This document shows positions 30,186-40,281 of a DNA stretch of 64,000 bases, piece after piece. The DNA is taken from the NCBI RefSeq assembly GCF_000614975.1, contig NZ_BALM01000015.1:46037-110036 (forward strand), given 5' to 3'. This stretch comes from Shewanella marina JCM 15074. Its GTDB lineage: Bacteria > Pseudomonadota > Gammaproteobacteria > Enterobacterales > Shewanellaceae. Below the pieces are notes generated by a model, which was given only the letters and a program-made list of their open reading frames with translations, was not told the origin of the DNA and did not search any database. A program made the position numbers and the translations under genes. Every line of letters begins with the position of its first letter. Positions within the stretch are counted from its first letter, which is position 1.

Positions 30186-30815
30186 TTAGTAATAATCAAT
30201 AATGCGCTGCATATCTTCAATCAGTGCATCTGGATTAAATGCCCCTATACCGCCAAGTTCTGATGGCGAGGGTTTTAAAATAGCAACTCGTTGGCCTTGT
30301 GGTGAAATAACCACTAAGCCGCTGCTATGGTCAACATCATAATTTTCACCTTCACCTACCATGGTATAGATAAAACCAAGCTGCCGACTAAAAGGAAATA
30401 GATCAACATGGGGCCCGTGTAGTGCAATAAAAGCAGGATTAAAGAATTCAATATATTGCCTTAATTTAGCTTGGTCATCGCGCTTAGGATCGACTGATAA
30501 GAAAATAAATTGAATATCTGCGAGTTGTTCTAACTCAGGATAAGCCGCCGTCAAATTGGTCAGTGTGGTCGGGCAAACATCCGGGCATGATGTATAACCA
30601 GCAAAGATTAAACTCCATTTTTTTTTAAATTGCTGTTGCGTGAATGGCTCCCCATATTGATCGGTTAAGACAAAAGGGGTGATATTTGTCGGTTGGTCAT
30701 AGAAATAGCCACTGATTAAAGTGGGCTTCTCACTACTTACTAGCCACTCTTTAGCGACAATACCTAAAATAAAAGTACTTAATAGTAATGCGGCAATTAC
30801 TAACTTATTTTTCAT
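30186..30815 (-). CDS. SCO1/SenC/PrrC-family copper chaperone
   Basis: 209 aa from the ATG at 30815 (MKNKLVIAALLL); an upstream ATG at 30833 overlaps ctaB and is possible. One N-terminal membrane anchor is followed by a periplasmic thioredoxin fold with the copper motif CPDVC and the distal His in DVDHSSG (C77, C81 and H163 in this numbering). It loads Cu into the CuA site of CoxB. Last gene of the cox cluster. Confidence 0.92.
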   Translation of the reverse strand: MKNKLVIAALLLSTFILGIVAKEWLVSSEKPTLISGYFYDQPTNITPFVLTDQYGEPFTQQQFKKKWSLIFAGYTSCPDVCPTTLTNLTAAYPELEQLADIQFIFLSVDPKRDDQAKLRQYIEFFNPAFIALHGPHVDLFPFSRQLGFIYTMVGEGENYDVDHSSGLVVISPQGQRVAILKPSPSELGGIGAFNPDALIEDMQRIIDYY

Positions 30816-30823
30816 ATACGAGC

Positions 30824-31729
30824 CTATACCCAAAAATAGTGATCGACCAATAATGCAATAAACAACAGCATTAATTGATAAATAGAATATTTGAATACAT
30901 TCATCGCTAAACCGGGACGGTCAGCATATTTTAATTGCCAAGCTTTATAGATAAAAATTGAACTTAAAATACTTGAGCTAACAAAATAGATTGGGCCGCT
31001 CATACCGACTAATACTGGCAGTAAACAGGCTAACGTCATTAATATGGTGTAAAGCAAGATACAGGTTTTAGTAAATTCAATGCCATGGGTGACAGGTAGC
31101 ATAGGAATATTTACTTTGGCATAGTCATCTCTGCGGTGGATAGCGAGTGCCCAAAAATGGGGCGGTGTCCAAGTAAAGATGATAATCACTAATAGCAATG
31201 CATGACCATGCAGCTCATTGGTCATTGCTGTCCAGCCTAGAAGTGGTGGCATTGCCCCAGCTAATCCGCCAATCACAATGTTTTGCGATGTAGCACGTTT
31301 TAAATAGCTGGTATAAACCACCGCATATCCAAGTAGACTCGCTAAAGTTAGCCATGCCGTTAGTGGGTTGGCCCACAGATATAAAATGCCAAATCCGATG
31401 ATTGCCATACTGATAGCAAACACTAAAGCCTTATTGGCACTGACTTTACCTTTAGGAAGTGGGCGATTGTAGGTGCGAGCCATTTGCGCATCAATCTGGC
31501 GATCAATTAAGTGATTCATTGCTGCGGCAGCACCAGCCATCATGCCTATTCCAATCATTCCGGCTAAAAGTGGTTGCAAGGGTAAAGCGCCCGGCATCGC
31601 CAAACACATTCCCACTAATACGGTGAGTAACATGAGTGCAACCACTTTGGGCTTAGTCATTTCGAAATAGGCACGCCATTGCCAATCAAACTTAATATTC
31701 GGGCGAGTCAAGCTAATCGGTTTGGCCAT
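30824..31729 (-). CDS. ctaB: Protoheme IX farnesyltransferase (heme O synthase)
   Basis: 301 aa, UbiA-family membrane prenyltransferase with about nine helices. The Asp-rich motif [21 protein letters not shown] (about 107-127) binds farnesyl-PP/Mg2+, and the second loop has [16 protein letters not shown]. It converts heme B to heme O, which CtaA then oxidises to heme A for the aa3 oxidase. Also called CyoE; the name ctaB is chosen because it sits in a cox operon beside ctaA. Confidence 0.94.
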   Translation of the reverse strand: MAKPISLTRPNIKFDWQWRAYFEMTKPKVVALMLLTVLVGMCLAMPGALPLQPLLAGMIGIGMMAGAAAAMNHLIDRQIDAQMARTYNRPLPKGKVSANKALVFAISMAIIGFGILYLWANPLTAWLTLASLLGYAVVYTSYLKRATSQNIVIGGLAGAMPPLLGWTAMTNELHGHALLLVIIIFTWTPPHFWALAIHRRDDYAKVNIPMLPVTHGIEFTKTCILLYTILMTLACLLPVLVGMSGPIYFVSSSILSSIFIYKAWQLKYADRPGLAMNVFKYSIYQLMLLFIALLVDHYFWV

Positions 31730-31739
31730 AATGGACTCC

Positions 31740-32723
31740 CTATGCTTTACGCCAAGTAGCGTAATTTAAATAAACAAGATTGAGTAATAATAAAGCGGCT
31801 ATAGCGTTATGTGCGACAGCAATGGCAAGTGGTAAATTGAGTACGATATTGCTAATACCAAGTGATATTTGCAGTGTTAATAAGACGAATAAGTAGATAG
31901 CCGCTTGGCGCATCATATTTGAATGCGCGTGACGAAATAGTTTGATAGCAAGTGTTAATAACACGATAGCGGTGATCATGGCACCAATACGATGACTGAT
32001 ATGAATAGTCATTCTGGCAGGATACTCTAATACACCAAATTCAAAAGTTTGGTGAGTGCCTTGGTCGATACTAAATGCTTGTATAAAATCAAGTTTTGAA
32101 TACCAGCCAGATTCGCATAAAGGTAATTCTGTACAAACTAATGCAGCATAATTAGTTGAGGTCCAACCGCCTAAGACGATCTGAATAATAAGTACTAATA
32201 ATGCAATGAGCGCCAGAGGTGCTAATTTTCGAGCGCCAATATCACCACCAGGAATTCGCAATGGTTTAGTCCGTAAATACAATATAAAAAGCAGTGAGAA
32301 AATCGTAAATCCGCCGACCAAATGCAACATGACAATAAATGGCATTAATTTCATGGTGACAGTCAGCATACCTAGTGCGGCTTGAGCTATTACAATAATA
32401 GCGATGAATAATGGCAGTACTTTAGGGGCATGATCTTGTTTCCAGCTCATGATTAATAGCGCTAATATCACCAGCCCAAGTAAACCGGCAATATAACGAT
32501 GTATCATCTCTAGCCAAGCTTTATCTGCTTCAACCGGGCGCTCGGGAAAAGCTAACTCAGCCGAGGTTATATCTTCATTTTCTGACGGCACCATTAATTG
32601 ACCATAACAACCTGGCCAGTCTGGGCAACCAAGTCCAGCGTCAGATAGACGTGTGTATGCCCCCAGCATGATGACGAGTAAAGTTAGTACCAGACTGAAT
32701 TTTACTAATCGATTCAATCTCAT
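31740..32723 (-). CDS. ctaA: Heme A synthase CtaA
   Basis: 327 aa, eight-helix COX15/CtaA protein. Helix-end histidines are visible in [25 protein letters not shown] and VAHNAIA. The N-terminal [18 protein letters not shown] motif is the family hallmark. Oxidises the C8 methyl of heme O to formyl. Its start overlaps the preceding gene, so it is co-translated. Confidence 0.94.
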   Translation of the reverse strand: MRLNRLVKFSLVLTLLVIMLGAYTRLSDAGLGCPDWPGCYGQLMVPSENEDITSAELAFPERPVEADKAWLEMIHRYIAGLLGLVILALLIMSWKQDHAPKVLPLFIAIIVIAQAALGMLTVTMKLMPFIVMLHLVGGFTIFSLLFILYLRTKPLRIPGGDIGARKLAPLALIALLVLIIQIVLGGWTSTNYAALVCTELPLCESGWYSKLDFIQAFSIDQGTHQTFEFGVLEYPARMTIHISHRIGAMITAIVLLTLAIKLFRHAHSNMMRQAAIYLFVLLTLQISLGISNIVLNLPLAIAVAHNAIAALLLLNLVYLNYATWRKA

Positions 32724-33265
32724 TAACCAACCCTTGAAAGCTTAAGTAATTTTCGCAAGTCACTGAGAATCGCTTTACCTTGTAATATTGCTTGTTGATG
32801 TTCTGGTTCTAATTGATAGCGCATAACCAGTTGCCCCAAAGGATCTACAATCACGATTTGCTGCCCTACAAATTCAACCAAGTCATTGGAGGCATAGCCA
32901 AATAGCCACTGTTCTAGATCATTGACTGCGGGATCACTGCTTTGAGTGAGAAGAAGCGTTGGTTTGACGCGAGATTGATATGGACCGAGTGCAGTGTGAC
33001 TTTGTTTTATCACGTATAAGTTAGTCTGACATTGTTGATTACAGTGCTGGGGAACAATATAAAATAGTTGCCAAACACCTTGTTGAGGATTCGTCATGGC
33101 AAAAGACTGGTAATGAGTTTCAGGTGTGATCAGTTTGCCTTGGTTGGTACTGCCACCTTGATAAAAATTTAATTCAAGAATAATTTTTGCGGCAATAACA
33201 GGCACAGCAAATACCAATAAAATAAGTATTAACTGGCGACGACCTTTACGTTGTGGGGAGTCCAT
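32723..33265 (-). CDS. Sco-like single-helix periplasmic protein of the cox operon
   Basis: 180 aa from the ATG at 33265, which has AGAGGAG just upstream; the longer frame adds an implausible 28-residue leader. One transmembrane helix (about 11-28) is followed by a periplasmic domain with CNQQC (C75, C79), a CxxxC spaced as in Sco proteins, after a beta-strand (GVWQLFYIVPQHC), and later VVDPLGQLVMRYQ, which resembles the thioredoxin-fold end. Likely an accessory in CuA or disulfide handling for cytochrome oxidase. The fold is inferred; no name is secure. Confidence 0.7.
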   Translation of the reverse strand: MDSPQRKGRRQLILILLVFAVPVIAAKIILELNFYQGGSTNQGKLITPETHYQSFAMTNPQQGVWQLFYIVPQHCNQQCQTNLYVIKQSHTALGPYQSRVKPTLLLTQSSDPAVNDLEQWLFGYASNDLVEFVGQQIVIVDPLGQLVMRYQLEPEHQQAILQGKAILSDLRKLLKLSRVG

Positions 33266-33354
33266 ATGCTCTCCTCTTGTTAATAATATTAGTGCCCAAA
33301 AAATCCTAAGATATAGTGTTAACCTATACTGACTCGATAAGTATGGCAATGTAT

Positions 33355-34138
33355 TTATTGATTATTTTTTGTTCTACCCTTGAGTTTGAATAACACCACT
33401 AAAATGATAAATGCAGCAGCTAAGCCAAACCATTGCACTGCATAACCTAGGTGTTTTTTGGCTGGCATTGGAATGGGCTTCCAAGGTTTCACCAGCTGAT
33501 TAAATTGGCCTGCCTGCAGTTGTAGCGCAAAAGGCAAAATGGGCTTATTAAGTTGTTGGCTAAGCAGTTTGATATTTAAATTTTGAATACGTAATGACTG
33601 CGCAAAAGGTTCTGCGAATAGTTGATAGCTGACTGGATTTAACTGCTTTTGATAAAGCTTGCCCTCGATCACTATTGGGCTAGGAATACGCTTTATCTTA
33701 GGGAGTTTACTGCGGTCATGTTGGCCAGCAATAAAGCCAAGCTCGACCAGTAATAGCGGCGCATGAGTTTCAATTTGCATTAATTGGTAGACTAAATAGC
33801 ACTTGACCTTGATAGGTTTGATTATCTAAATAAATTAATGGGCTATAACTGGGGCTAACCGTGGTTTTAGCTTGGTATCCGGTTACATCAGTCGTCAGCG
33901 TTAATAATTGTTGTGAGGTTAGGGGCGGCTTATTAGCTCTTAATGCATAGTCAGCTGCTAATTGTTGTTTATGTTGCGCTCTATCTAGCTGCCAAAATCC
34001 TAGCTTGACCAATAATAAGAACAAGGCCAAAGTAATAACTGTCAGTAGTAACGACAACCATTTTCGACCCACAACAGGAGCGGTTATGTCGGTAGCATTG
34101 TTATTTAAACTGGTTTTATTACTGCTATTGTTTTTCAT
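33355..34138 (-). pseudogene. SURF1-family cytochrome oxidase assembly protein, one frameshift
   Basis: Two overlapping pieces give one SURF1 protein of about 260 residues. The N-terminal piece (34138-33770) has the first helix and KLGFWQLDRAQHK, then YLDNQTYQGQVLFSLPIN. The C-terminal piece (33780-33355) continues ETHAPLLLVELGFIAG and ends with the second helix (HLGYAVQWFGLAAAFIILVVLF). The break near 33772 can be repaired by removing one A or adding two bases. SURF1 helps insert heme A into subunit I. The start is uncertain: the ATG at 34138 has no good ribosome binding site and its first 17 codons overlap the oppositely oriented DUF2909 gene. Confidence 0.8.
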
Positions 34139-34304
34139 TATTTTTAATTTAGCTCGAGCCTTATTTATGATGGTGAGAGGTAAAACACAGCGACCAATGA
34201 GTGACTATCTTGGTCGCCGAGTGTTGTTTTCCGTTATTGTTGTGGTGGTGCTTTTATTGGCATTAAGCTCAGGCGTCTTAATGCCTAATGTTCGTCCCTA
34301 CTAA
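34086..34304 (+). CDS. DUF2909 small twin-helix membrane protein
   Basis: 72 aa from the ATG at 34086, preceded by CAGGAG. Two hydrophobic helices (about 4-27 and 48-66) are separated by the basic loop FMMVRGKTQRPMSDYLGRRV, the recognisable DUF2909 pattern. It is the only gene on the plus strand inside the cox cluster. Its 5' end overlaps surf1 head to head and its stop overlaps the coxC stop by four bases. DUF2909 genes habitually sit beside oxidase assembly genes; function unknown. Confidence 0.8.
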   Translation: MSVALLFKLVLLLLLFFIIFNLARALFMMVRGKTQRPMSDYLGRRVLFSVIVVVVLLLALSSGVLMPNVRPY

Positions 34305-35176
34305 AGTACATAAACGAAGATAAATAGGCAGAGCCATACCACATCCACAAAGTGCCAATACCAACTACCCGCTTGAAAGGCAAAGTGCTGCTCAGGGCTG
34401 AAATGTCCTTTGAGTACCCTAACAAATAGAATAATCAAAAACACCGTTCCTAAAGTCACGTGCATGCCATGAAAGCCCGTTAATAAGAAGAAAGTATTAC
34501 CATAGACACCTGCATCTAAAGTTAATCCCATCACTTGATACGCGTGAACATATTCTTCAACCTGTAAGGTTAAGAAGGCAATCCCGAATAGAATTGTTGC
34601 GCCTAGCCATAGCTTTAAGGGGGTACGCTTATTTTTTTCTAATGCAACGTGGGCAAAGTGCAATGTAATTGACGAGATTAACAGTAAAATTGTGTTGTAT
34701 AAGGGTAATCCGGTCCACGGCATTGCTTGAGTTTCTTTGCCATCGGGAGTCATGATTAATGGCCATATGGCTTCAAACCCCGGCCAAAGTAGCGCGTGGG
34801 TCATCTCATTGTTTGAACCTCCGGCTAACCATGGTACTGACACCATTCTGGCGTAGAATAATGCGCCAAAAAAGGCGGCAAAGAACATCACTTCAGAAAA
34901 AATAAACCAACTCATTCCTTGTCGGAAGGAGCGGTCTAACTGCTCTGAGTACAATCCTTGTTGCGATTCGCGGATTACATCTCTAAACCAGCCAAACATC
35001 ATAAAAATAATGACGGCAATACCCGCGGTAAGAATATAGCCGCCACTTGATTGGTCATTGTTTAATTGTTGTACATAAAACCCTGCGCCAAAGGCGATTA
35101 GAAATAACCCCACAGCACCAACAATGGGCCAAATACTTTGGGCGGGGACATAATAATTTTGAGGTTTAGTAGTCAT
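34301..35176 (-). CDS. coxC: Cytochrome c oxidase subunit III
   Basis: 291 aa, seven helices. Signatures include FFAAFFGALFYAR, the conserved helix GFHGMHVTLGTVFL and the C-terminal WYWHFVDVVWLCLFI. Non-catalytic core subunit that stabilises proton pumping. It overlaps ctaG by four bases. Confidence 0.96.
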   Translation of the reverse strand: MTTKPQNYYVPAQSIWPIVGAVGLFLIAFGAGFYVQQLNNDQSSGGYILTAGIAVIIFMMFGWFRDVIRESQQGLYSEQLDRSFRQGMSWFIFSEVMFFAAFFGALFYARMVSVPWLAGGSNNEMTHALLWPGFEAIWPLIMTPDGKETQAMPWTGLPLYNTILLLISSITLHFAHVALEKNKRTPLKLWLGATILFGIAFLTLQVEEYVHAYQVMGLTLDAGVYGNTFFLLTGFHGMHVTLGTVFLIILFVRVLKGHFSPEQHFAFQAGSWYWHFVDVVWLCLFIFVYVL

Positions 35177-35736
35177 CTTGCTGCTCCTTGAGTGAGTGCA
35201 GTACCGAGATGACGCTCGGTGATGTCATAGAGGGAGTAAGACAGAGTAAGGGTATTGATATGCTCAGGTAATGCGTTATCTACATAGAATATTAGTGGTA
35301 GATCAGCACTGCTATTGGCATCAAGAGGTTGTTTATTAAAACAAAAACACTCGGTCTTATTAAAGTATGCTGCGCCTTGCCCTGGTGAGACAGAGGGCAC
35401 TGCTTGGCCAATAATATGAGTGCTACCGTTATTGATTGCTGAAAATGAGGTTCGGATTAATTCACCCGGATGAACCTGCATCTTGGTGACTGTGGGTTCG
35501 AACTCCCATGGCATACCATTTTGCACATGGGAGATAAATTCGATGGTCACTAAGCGATCGGTATCTATAACGGTGGGCTCATACACTGCTGCATTAGCAT
35601 TGGTTTTGCCATTAATGCCTAGTTGCTCGCATAACACATCATAGAGCGGCACTAGTGCAAAACCAAAACCAAACATGGCTACAGCACCCAATAAGAGTAA
35701 TTTAACCAGCTTTTTATTCGCAGCAGTTTGACTCAT
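35173..35736 (-). CDS. ctaG: Cytochrome c oxidase assembly protein CtaG/Cox11
   Basis: 187 aa. One N-terminal helix (KLLLLGAVAMFGFGFALVPLYDVLCE) is followed by a periplasmic immunoglobulin-like domain with the copper-binding motif CFCFNKQPL. It delivers copper to the CuB centre of CoxA. It sits between coxA and coxC, the standard position, and starts one base after the coxA stop. Confidence 0.95.
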   Translation of the reverse strand: MSQTAANKKLVKLLLLGAVAMFGFGFALVPLYDVLCEQLGINGKTNANAAVYEPTVIDTDRLVTIEFISHVQNGMPWEFEPTVTKMQVHPGELIRTSFSAINNGSTHIIGQAVPSVSPGQGAAYFNKTECFCFNKQPLDANSSADLPLIFYVDNALPEHINTLTLSYSLYDITERHLGTALTQGAAR

Positions 35737-37341
35737 TTATTTCACCTCTGGAGGTGTGCTAAATGAGTGATATGGCGCAGGGCTTGGGATTGTCCATTCT
35801 AACCCTTCAGCTCCTTCCCACGGTTTTGCGGGGGCTTTCTCTCCGCCTTTAATACACTTTAGGACAACAGCTAAAAAGATTAATTGGGATAAACCAAAGG
35901 CAAATCCACCAATAGATACGATTTGGTTTATGTCTGCAAATTGCACCGCGTAATCAGGGATCCGTCGCGGCATACCCGCTAAACCAAGGAAATGCATAGG
36001 GAAAAACAGCACGTTAACGGAGATTACGGAGCACCAAAAATGCAGCTTGCCTAAGCGCTCATCATACATATGGCCAGTCCACTTCGGTAACCAGTAATAA
36101 GCAGCAGCCATAATTGAGAATATCGCGCCAGTCACTAGTACATAATGGAAATGAGCGACGACAAAATAGGTATCATGATATTGGAAATCAGCAGGGGTAA
36201 TGGCGAGCATCAAGCCAGAGAAGCCACCGATAGTAAATAAAATGATAAAGGCGATTGCAAATAACATGGGCGTTTCAAAGGTTATCGAACCACGCCACAG
36301 GGTTGCTACCCAGTTAAAGACTTTTACCCCAGTCGGCACCGCGATTAACATGGTGCAGTACATAAAGAATAGTTCAGCAAATACAGGCATACCTGTAGTG
36401 AACATATGATGCGCCCATACTAAGAAGGATAAAATCGCAATACTGGCTGTGGCATAAACCATTGAAGAATAGCCAAATAGCTTTTTACGACTAAATGCCG
36501 GAACAATGGCTGAAATAATACCGAATGATGGCAAAATCATAATGTACACTTCTGGGTGACCGAAGAACCAGAAAATATGCTGGAACATCACCGGATCGCC
36601 ACCGCCAGCAGCATCAAAAAAGCTGGTACCAAAGAATTTATCAGTTAGTACCATTGTCACTACGCCGGCGAGTACGGGCATCACGGCAATTAACAAGAAA
36701 GCGGTGATTAACCAAGTCCATACAAACAGTGGAAGTTTCATCCACGTCATGCCCGGAGCACGCATATTGACGATAGTGACAATGACATTGATGGCACCCA
36801 TTATTGAACTGATGCCCATAATGTGGACTGAGAACACAAAGAGTGCGGTACTGTCATTACTATAAGTTGTGGATAGTGGCGCATAGAAAGTCCAACCAAA
36901 GCTAGGACCGCCCCCCTCCATAAAGAGTGAGCCTAACAAAATCAGAAAGGCGAAAGGTAAAATCCAAAAACTCCAGTTATTCATTCTTGGCAGTGCCATA
37001 TCTGGCGCACCAATCATCATAGGGATAAGCCAGTTAGCAAGACCGGTAAAGGCAGGCATTACCGCACCAAATACCATAATCAGACCATGAACTGTCGTCA
37101 TTTGATTAAAGAAATTTGGGTCAACGAGTTGTAAACCTGGTTGGAACAATTCGGCACGAATGACCATCGCCATTGCACCGCCAATAAAGAACATGATTAA
37201 ACTAAACCAAAGATAAAGACTGCCTATATCTTTATGGTTAGTGGTGAGTAACCAACGCATTATTCCTTTCGGTGGCTGGTGGTGGTCATGCTCCTGATGC
37301 GCTTCAGGTTGGCTATCGATTTCGGGAGTCAGCGTTTTCAT
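35737..37341 (-). CDS. coxA: Cytochrome c oxidase subunit I
   Basis: 534 aa, twelve helices. Heme/CuB ligands are visible: HGLIMVFG (low-spin heme), [15 protein letters not shown] with the His-Tyr cross-link, HHMF for CuB, and [13 protein letters not shown] for the heme ligands. N-terminal HEHDHH-type His-rich tail. This is the O2-reducing, proton-pumping subunit of an aa3/caa3 enzyme. Its ATG overlaps the coxB stop (ATGA). Confidence 0.97.
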   Translation of the reverse strand: MKTLTPEIDSQPEAHQEHDHHQPPKGIMRWLLTTNHKDIGSLYLWFSLIMFFIGGAMAMVIRAELFQPGLQLVDPNFFNQMTTVHGLIMVFGAVMPAFTGLANWLIPMMIGAPDMALPRMNNWSFWILPFAFLILLGSLFMEGGGPSFGWTFYAPLSTTYSNDSTALFVFSVHIMGISSIMGAINVIVTIVNMRAPGMTWMKLPLFVWTWLITAFLLIAVMPVLAGVVTMVLTDKFFGTSFFDAAGGGDPVMFQHIFWFFGHPEVYIMILPSFGIISAIVPAFSRKKLFGYSSMVYATASIAILSFLVWAHHMFTTGMPVFAELFFMYCTMLIAVPTGVKVFNWVATLWRGSITFETPMLFAIAFIILFTIGGFSGLMLAITPADFQYHDTYFVVAHFHYVLVTGAIFSIMAAAYYWLPKWTGHMYDERLGKLHFWCSVISVNVLFFPMHFLGLAGMPRRIPDYAVQFADINQIVSIGGFAFGLSQLIFLAVVLKCIKGGEKAPAKPWEGAEGLEWTIPSPAPYHSFSTPPEVK

Positions 37342-38477
37342 TTTGCCTCCTGCTTAGCGTGATTATTGATATCTGCGGCTTGTACCATATCGCCAGTATC
37401 ATTGCCCCAAGCGTTTCTTTCATAGGTGATGACAGCAGCGAGTTGTTGTGCGGTAAGTTGTTTAGCAAAAGCTTGCATCGCAGTACCTGCTTTACCATTG
37501 ATAACCACATCGAGATGCTGATTGAGCATATCTGTCTGAGTTGCTACAGCACTGTCTTTCAGCGCAGGGAATACACCAGGAAGTCCCATACCATTAGGTT
37601 GATGACATGCAGCGCAGCTGGCGAGATAGACAGCTTCGCCTTCCGTCATCAATTGTTCCATTGATAGTGTTTGACTGAGGGCTGCCTGAGCTTGTGCCTT
37701 TTCAGCCTCAGCTGTTTGCTTTTGAGCGCTTAGCCAAGCTTCATACTCTTGTTCTGAAACGGCTTTGACAACAATGGGCATAAAACCATGATCTTTACCG
37801 CAAAGCTCTGCACACTGGCCTCGGTAAGTTCCGGGCTTATCGATTTTGGTCCAAGCTTCGTTAATAAAACCGGGGTTAGCATCTTTCTTTACTGCAAAAG
37901 CGGGTACCCACCATGAGTGGATGACGTCATCAGAGGTCATTAAGAAGCGGATTTTTTTATTAATTGGCAGCACTAAAGGTTTGTCTACTTCAAGTAAATA
38001 ATGCGGACCTTTTGCCTGTTGGTTTTCGATTTGTGCTCTAGGAGTAGACAGTAAAGAATAGAATTCAATATCCTGGTCGAAATAGCGGTAGTGCCATTTC
38101 CATTGTGAGCCAGTGACCTGAATAGTGATATCTGCATTGGTTGGATCTTCCATCGCGATTAGGGTTTTAGTCGCAGGAATTGCCATTAAAATGAGGATGA
38201 TAAATGGAATAACGGTCCATGCTACTTCAACCTTGGTGCTTTCATGGAAGTTCGCAGCTTCTGCACCTTTTGATTTTCGATGATAAATCAATGAGTAAAT
38301 CATCACAGCAAAGACGACAACACCAATAGCACAGCAAATATATAGAATGGTCATATGCAGGTCATATACCCGTTCACTTATATCTGTTACACCACGTGTC
38401 ATATTGAGCGGCATCTCTTCCGCCAATGAGGCTGGTGTTATTATTAACGCCAGTAATATAAACAAGTTGCGTATCAC
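37338..38477 (-). CDS. coxB: Cytochrome c oxidase subunit II with fused cytochrome c domain
   Basis: 379 aa from the GTG at 38477, chosen because AGGAG precedes it and the signal peptide ([18 protein letters not shown]) follows at once; the longer frame reads through the promoter. Two helices (about 42-64 and 84-104) precede the CuA cupredoxin with H187, C222, E224, C226, H230 and M233. A helical linker leads to a C-terminal heme c domain (CAACH at 288-292, GMGLPGVFP). It accepts electrons from soluble cytochrome c. First gene of the operon. Confidence 0.94.
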   Translation of the reverse strand: MIRNLFILLALIITPASLAEEMPLNMTRGVTDISERVYDLHMTILYICCAIGVVVFAVMIYSLIYHRKSKGAEAANFHESTKVEVAWTVIPFIILILMAIPATKTLIAMEDPTNADITIQVTGSQWKWHYRYFDQDIEFYSLLSTPRAQIENQQAKGPHYLLEVDKPLVLPINKKIRFLMTSDDVIHSWWVPAFAVKKDANPGFINEAWTKIDKPGTYRGQCAELCGKDHGFMPIVVKAVSEQEYEAWLSAQKQTAEAEKAQAQAALSQTLSMEQLMTEGEAVYLASCAACHQPNGMGLPGVFPALKDSAVATQTDMLNQHLDVVINGKAGTAMQAFAKQLTAQQLAAVITYERNAWGNDTGDMVQAADINNHAKQEAK

Positions 38478-38836
38478 AAGACATCTCCTCTGTTCATTGC
38501 AACTGCAATTACAAGGAAAAGTCACACAGTAATTCATAGCCCTATGCAAACTTTTTCGGTTTCCCAAAAAGCAACGATGGCTTCAAAGTGCTGGCATAGT
38601 GATATTTCTATATCTATTTGGTGGTAACTTGCTCTGCCTGCACCTACATCTGAGCACTATCTGCTTCAATATTTTTGAAAAATAGTAACTTAGTGTTAAT
38701 TCTTAATTGATTGTTATATCAACATAGAGCTAACTAACCCTAACCTACCATTGTTTAAATATTGATCAAGAATGTTTTTTTTGCGAATGTAAACTAAGGT
38801 TCTGCAGAATATCAGCCGAACCTTAGTACATATGAA
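38478..38836. other. Intergenic region: cox promoter side and sulA 3' flank
   Basis: About 360 bases. The coxB end must hold the promoter of the whole cox operon, but I see no operator I would name. Near sulA there is a stem-loop (see the terminator entry). No coding potential. Confidence 0.5.
38794..38826 (-). terminator. Stem-loop after sulA
   Basis: Nine-bp perfect stem CTAAGGTTC / GAACCTTAG with a 15-base loop, immediately past the sulA stop; only a short T-run follows. Confidence 0.6.
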
Positions 38837-39328
38837 CTAGTGCATACTGTTAGAAATAGTATGATTTTGATTGGATATAGAGTTTGAGAGCGTAGCTGTA
38901 TGAGTTTGATCTTCAATGATGAAACCAAACGCTCTTGCATGTTTAGTGACGAGTTGTAAGCGACGATTCTCTTTTGCGTCGAGTTCATCACACCAACTGA
39001 TCACTGCACTTGATGTACCGCTTGTTAATGCTTGTTCCATTGCCCAAAGTGTTTCAACTGAGTCTTTGGTATGCACTAATAAAATACGATCCATTCTGAC
39101 GCCTGCTGCGGCAAGTAACTGCTTATAAGCAAAATTAGGTGGGCTAATCAATACAATCCATCGCCCTTGTTGGCTTAAACGTGCTAACTGACCGCTTAAT
39201 TGCTGTAATTCATGCTGGCCACGGGTTGCGCTCGACATGGTTGCAATAGCATTGTTAGAGTTAGTCGTTAATGGCAAGTCTTGCCATAAACCCGGATGTC
39301 TTGGTGCCTTACCTAAAATTGAACTCAT
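38837..39328 (-). CDS. sulA: SOS cell-division inhibitor SulA-like
   Basis: 163 aa. The RecA-like core of SulA is visible: [35 protein letters not shown] and [34 protein letters not shown]. It binds FtsZ and blocks septation after DNA damage. Its start overlaps the lexA stop by four bases, so it is transcribed from the lexA promoter under the two SOS boxes. Confidence 0.88.
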   Translation of the reverse strand: MSSILGKAPRHPGLWQDLPLTTNSNNAIATMSSATRGQHELQQLSGQLARLSQQGRWIVLISPPNFAYKQLLAAAGVRMDRILLVHTKDSVETLWAMEQALTSGTSSAVISWCDELDAKENRRLQLVTKHARAFGFIIEDQTHTATLSNSISNQNHTISNSMH

Positions 39329-39945
39329 AGCCAGTCTCCGTTACGAATGACGCCTACAGCAAGTCCTTCAATATTAAATGCTTGATAACTTAGGTCGACA
39401 ACAATAGGTTGATAATCTTCATTTTCTGCATGCAGATAAATGATATTACCTTTCTTCTCAAATCGTTTTACTGTCACATCGTCTTCTACACGAGCGACGA
39501 CGACTTGACCATTTCGGGCTTGATTGACTTTATGTACTGCCAGTAAATCGCCTTCTAAAATACCAATATTCTTCATACTGTCGCCACGAACACGCAGTAA
39601 AAAGTCCGCATTGGGCTTAAACATACCGGGATCAACTTGATAATGTTGCTCAACATGTTCTTGAGCCAAAATGGGTTCACCCGCTGCAACTTGGCCAATT
39701 AAAGGCAAGCCTATTTCGGCATCATTAGCTTCTTCTGCCGTTAGACGAATGCCACGTGAAGTGCCGGGAATAATTTCAATGTGGCCTTTTTTTGCCAAAG
39801 CTTTCAGATGTTCTTCTGCTGCATTGGCACTTTTAAAGCCTAGTCTACGTGCAATTTCTGCTCGTGTTGGTGGCATTCCGGTTTCTGCAATATTACTTTT
39901 GATGAGTTGCAGAATTTCGGCTTGGCGTGCTGTTAATGGTCTCAT
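39325..39945 (-). CDS. lexA: SOS repressor LexA
   Basis: 206 aa. Winged-helix DNA-binding domain (1-70; [23 protein letters not shown]). The self-cleavage site is A88-G89 ([10 protein letters not shown]), and the serine-lysine dyad is S123 (GDSMKNIG) and K160. Residue offsets from E. coli LexA are a constant +4. RecA filament stimulates cleavage, derepressing lexA-sulA itself. Confidence 0.97.
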   Translation of the reverse strand: MRPLTARQAEILQLIKSNIAETGMPPTRAEIARRLGFKSANAAEEHLKALAKKGHIEIIPGTSRGIRLTAEEANDAEIGLPLIGQVAAGEPILAQEHVEQHYQVDPGMFKPNADFLLRVRGDSMKNIGILEGDLLAVHKVNQARNGQVVVARVEDDVTVKRFEKKGNIIYLHAENEDYQPIVVDLSYQAFNIEGLAVGVIRNGDWL

Positions 39946-39953
39946 AGTTGTCC

Positions 39954-39969
39954 CTGTCTTTTCATACAG
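39954..39969. promoter_or_regulatory. LexA (SOS) box, promoter-distal copy
   Basis: CTGTCTTTTCATACAG fits CTGT-N8-ACAG exactly. It begins nine bases upstream of the lexA ATG, so bound LexA would also cover the ribosome binding region. Confidence 0.85.
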
Positions 39970-39972
39970 TAA

Positions 39973-39988
39973 CTGTCAGTATATACAG
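39973..39988. promoter_or_regulatory. LexA (SOS) box, main copy
   Basis: CTGTCAGTATATACAG fits CTGT-N8-ACAG with the preferred AT-rich centre. Only three bases separate it from the other box. A tandem pair at lexA is the classic autoregulatory arrangement. Confidence 0.92.
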
Positions 39989-40281
39989 TATTTTATACAG
40001 TGCAAGTATTAACCAATAAATTTGTCAGAGAAATTTATAAAATGATTCAGAATTGAGCAGTAAACAAAACTTAACTGTTATTTTTCAAACAGTTTATTAC
40101 TTGGTAGAAGATATGAGAGTTGATTGTTTGTGTGAGTATGAAAGCATAATTTAGCAATTATATAGTGGTTATATAACGGCCAATTTTTGATAATTACGAC
40201 GAATTCAACAGTGAATTAGCAACAATGCAATGTTGTCTGGTATTCTAGCCGATAATATCGTGGCTAATTATAGAATCAATC

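Noticed and set aside
34005..34085. Longer N-terminus for the DUF2909 protein
   Set aside because: The upstream ATG adds 27 hydrophilic residues antisense to surf1; the ATG at 34086 has a clear CAGGAG and matches family length.
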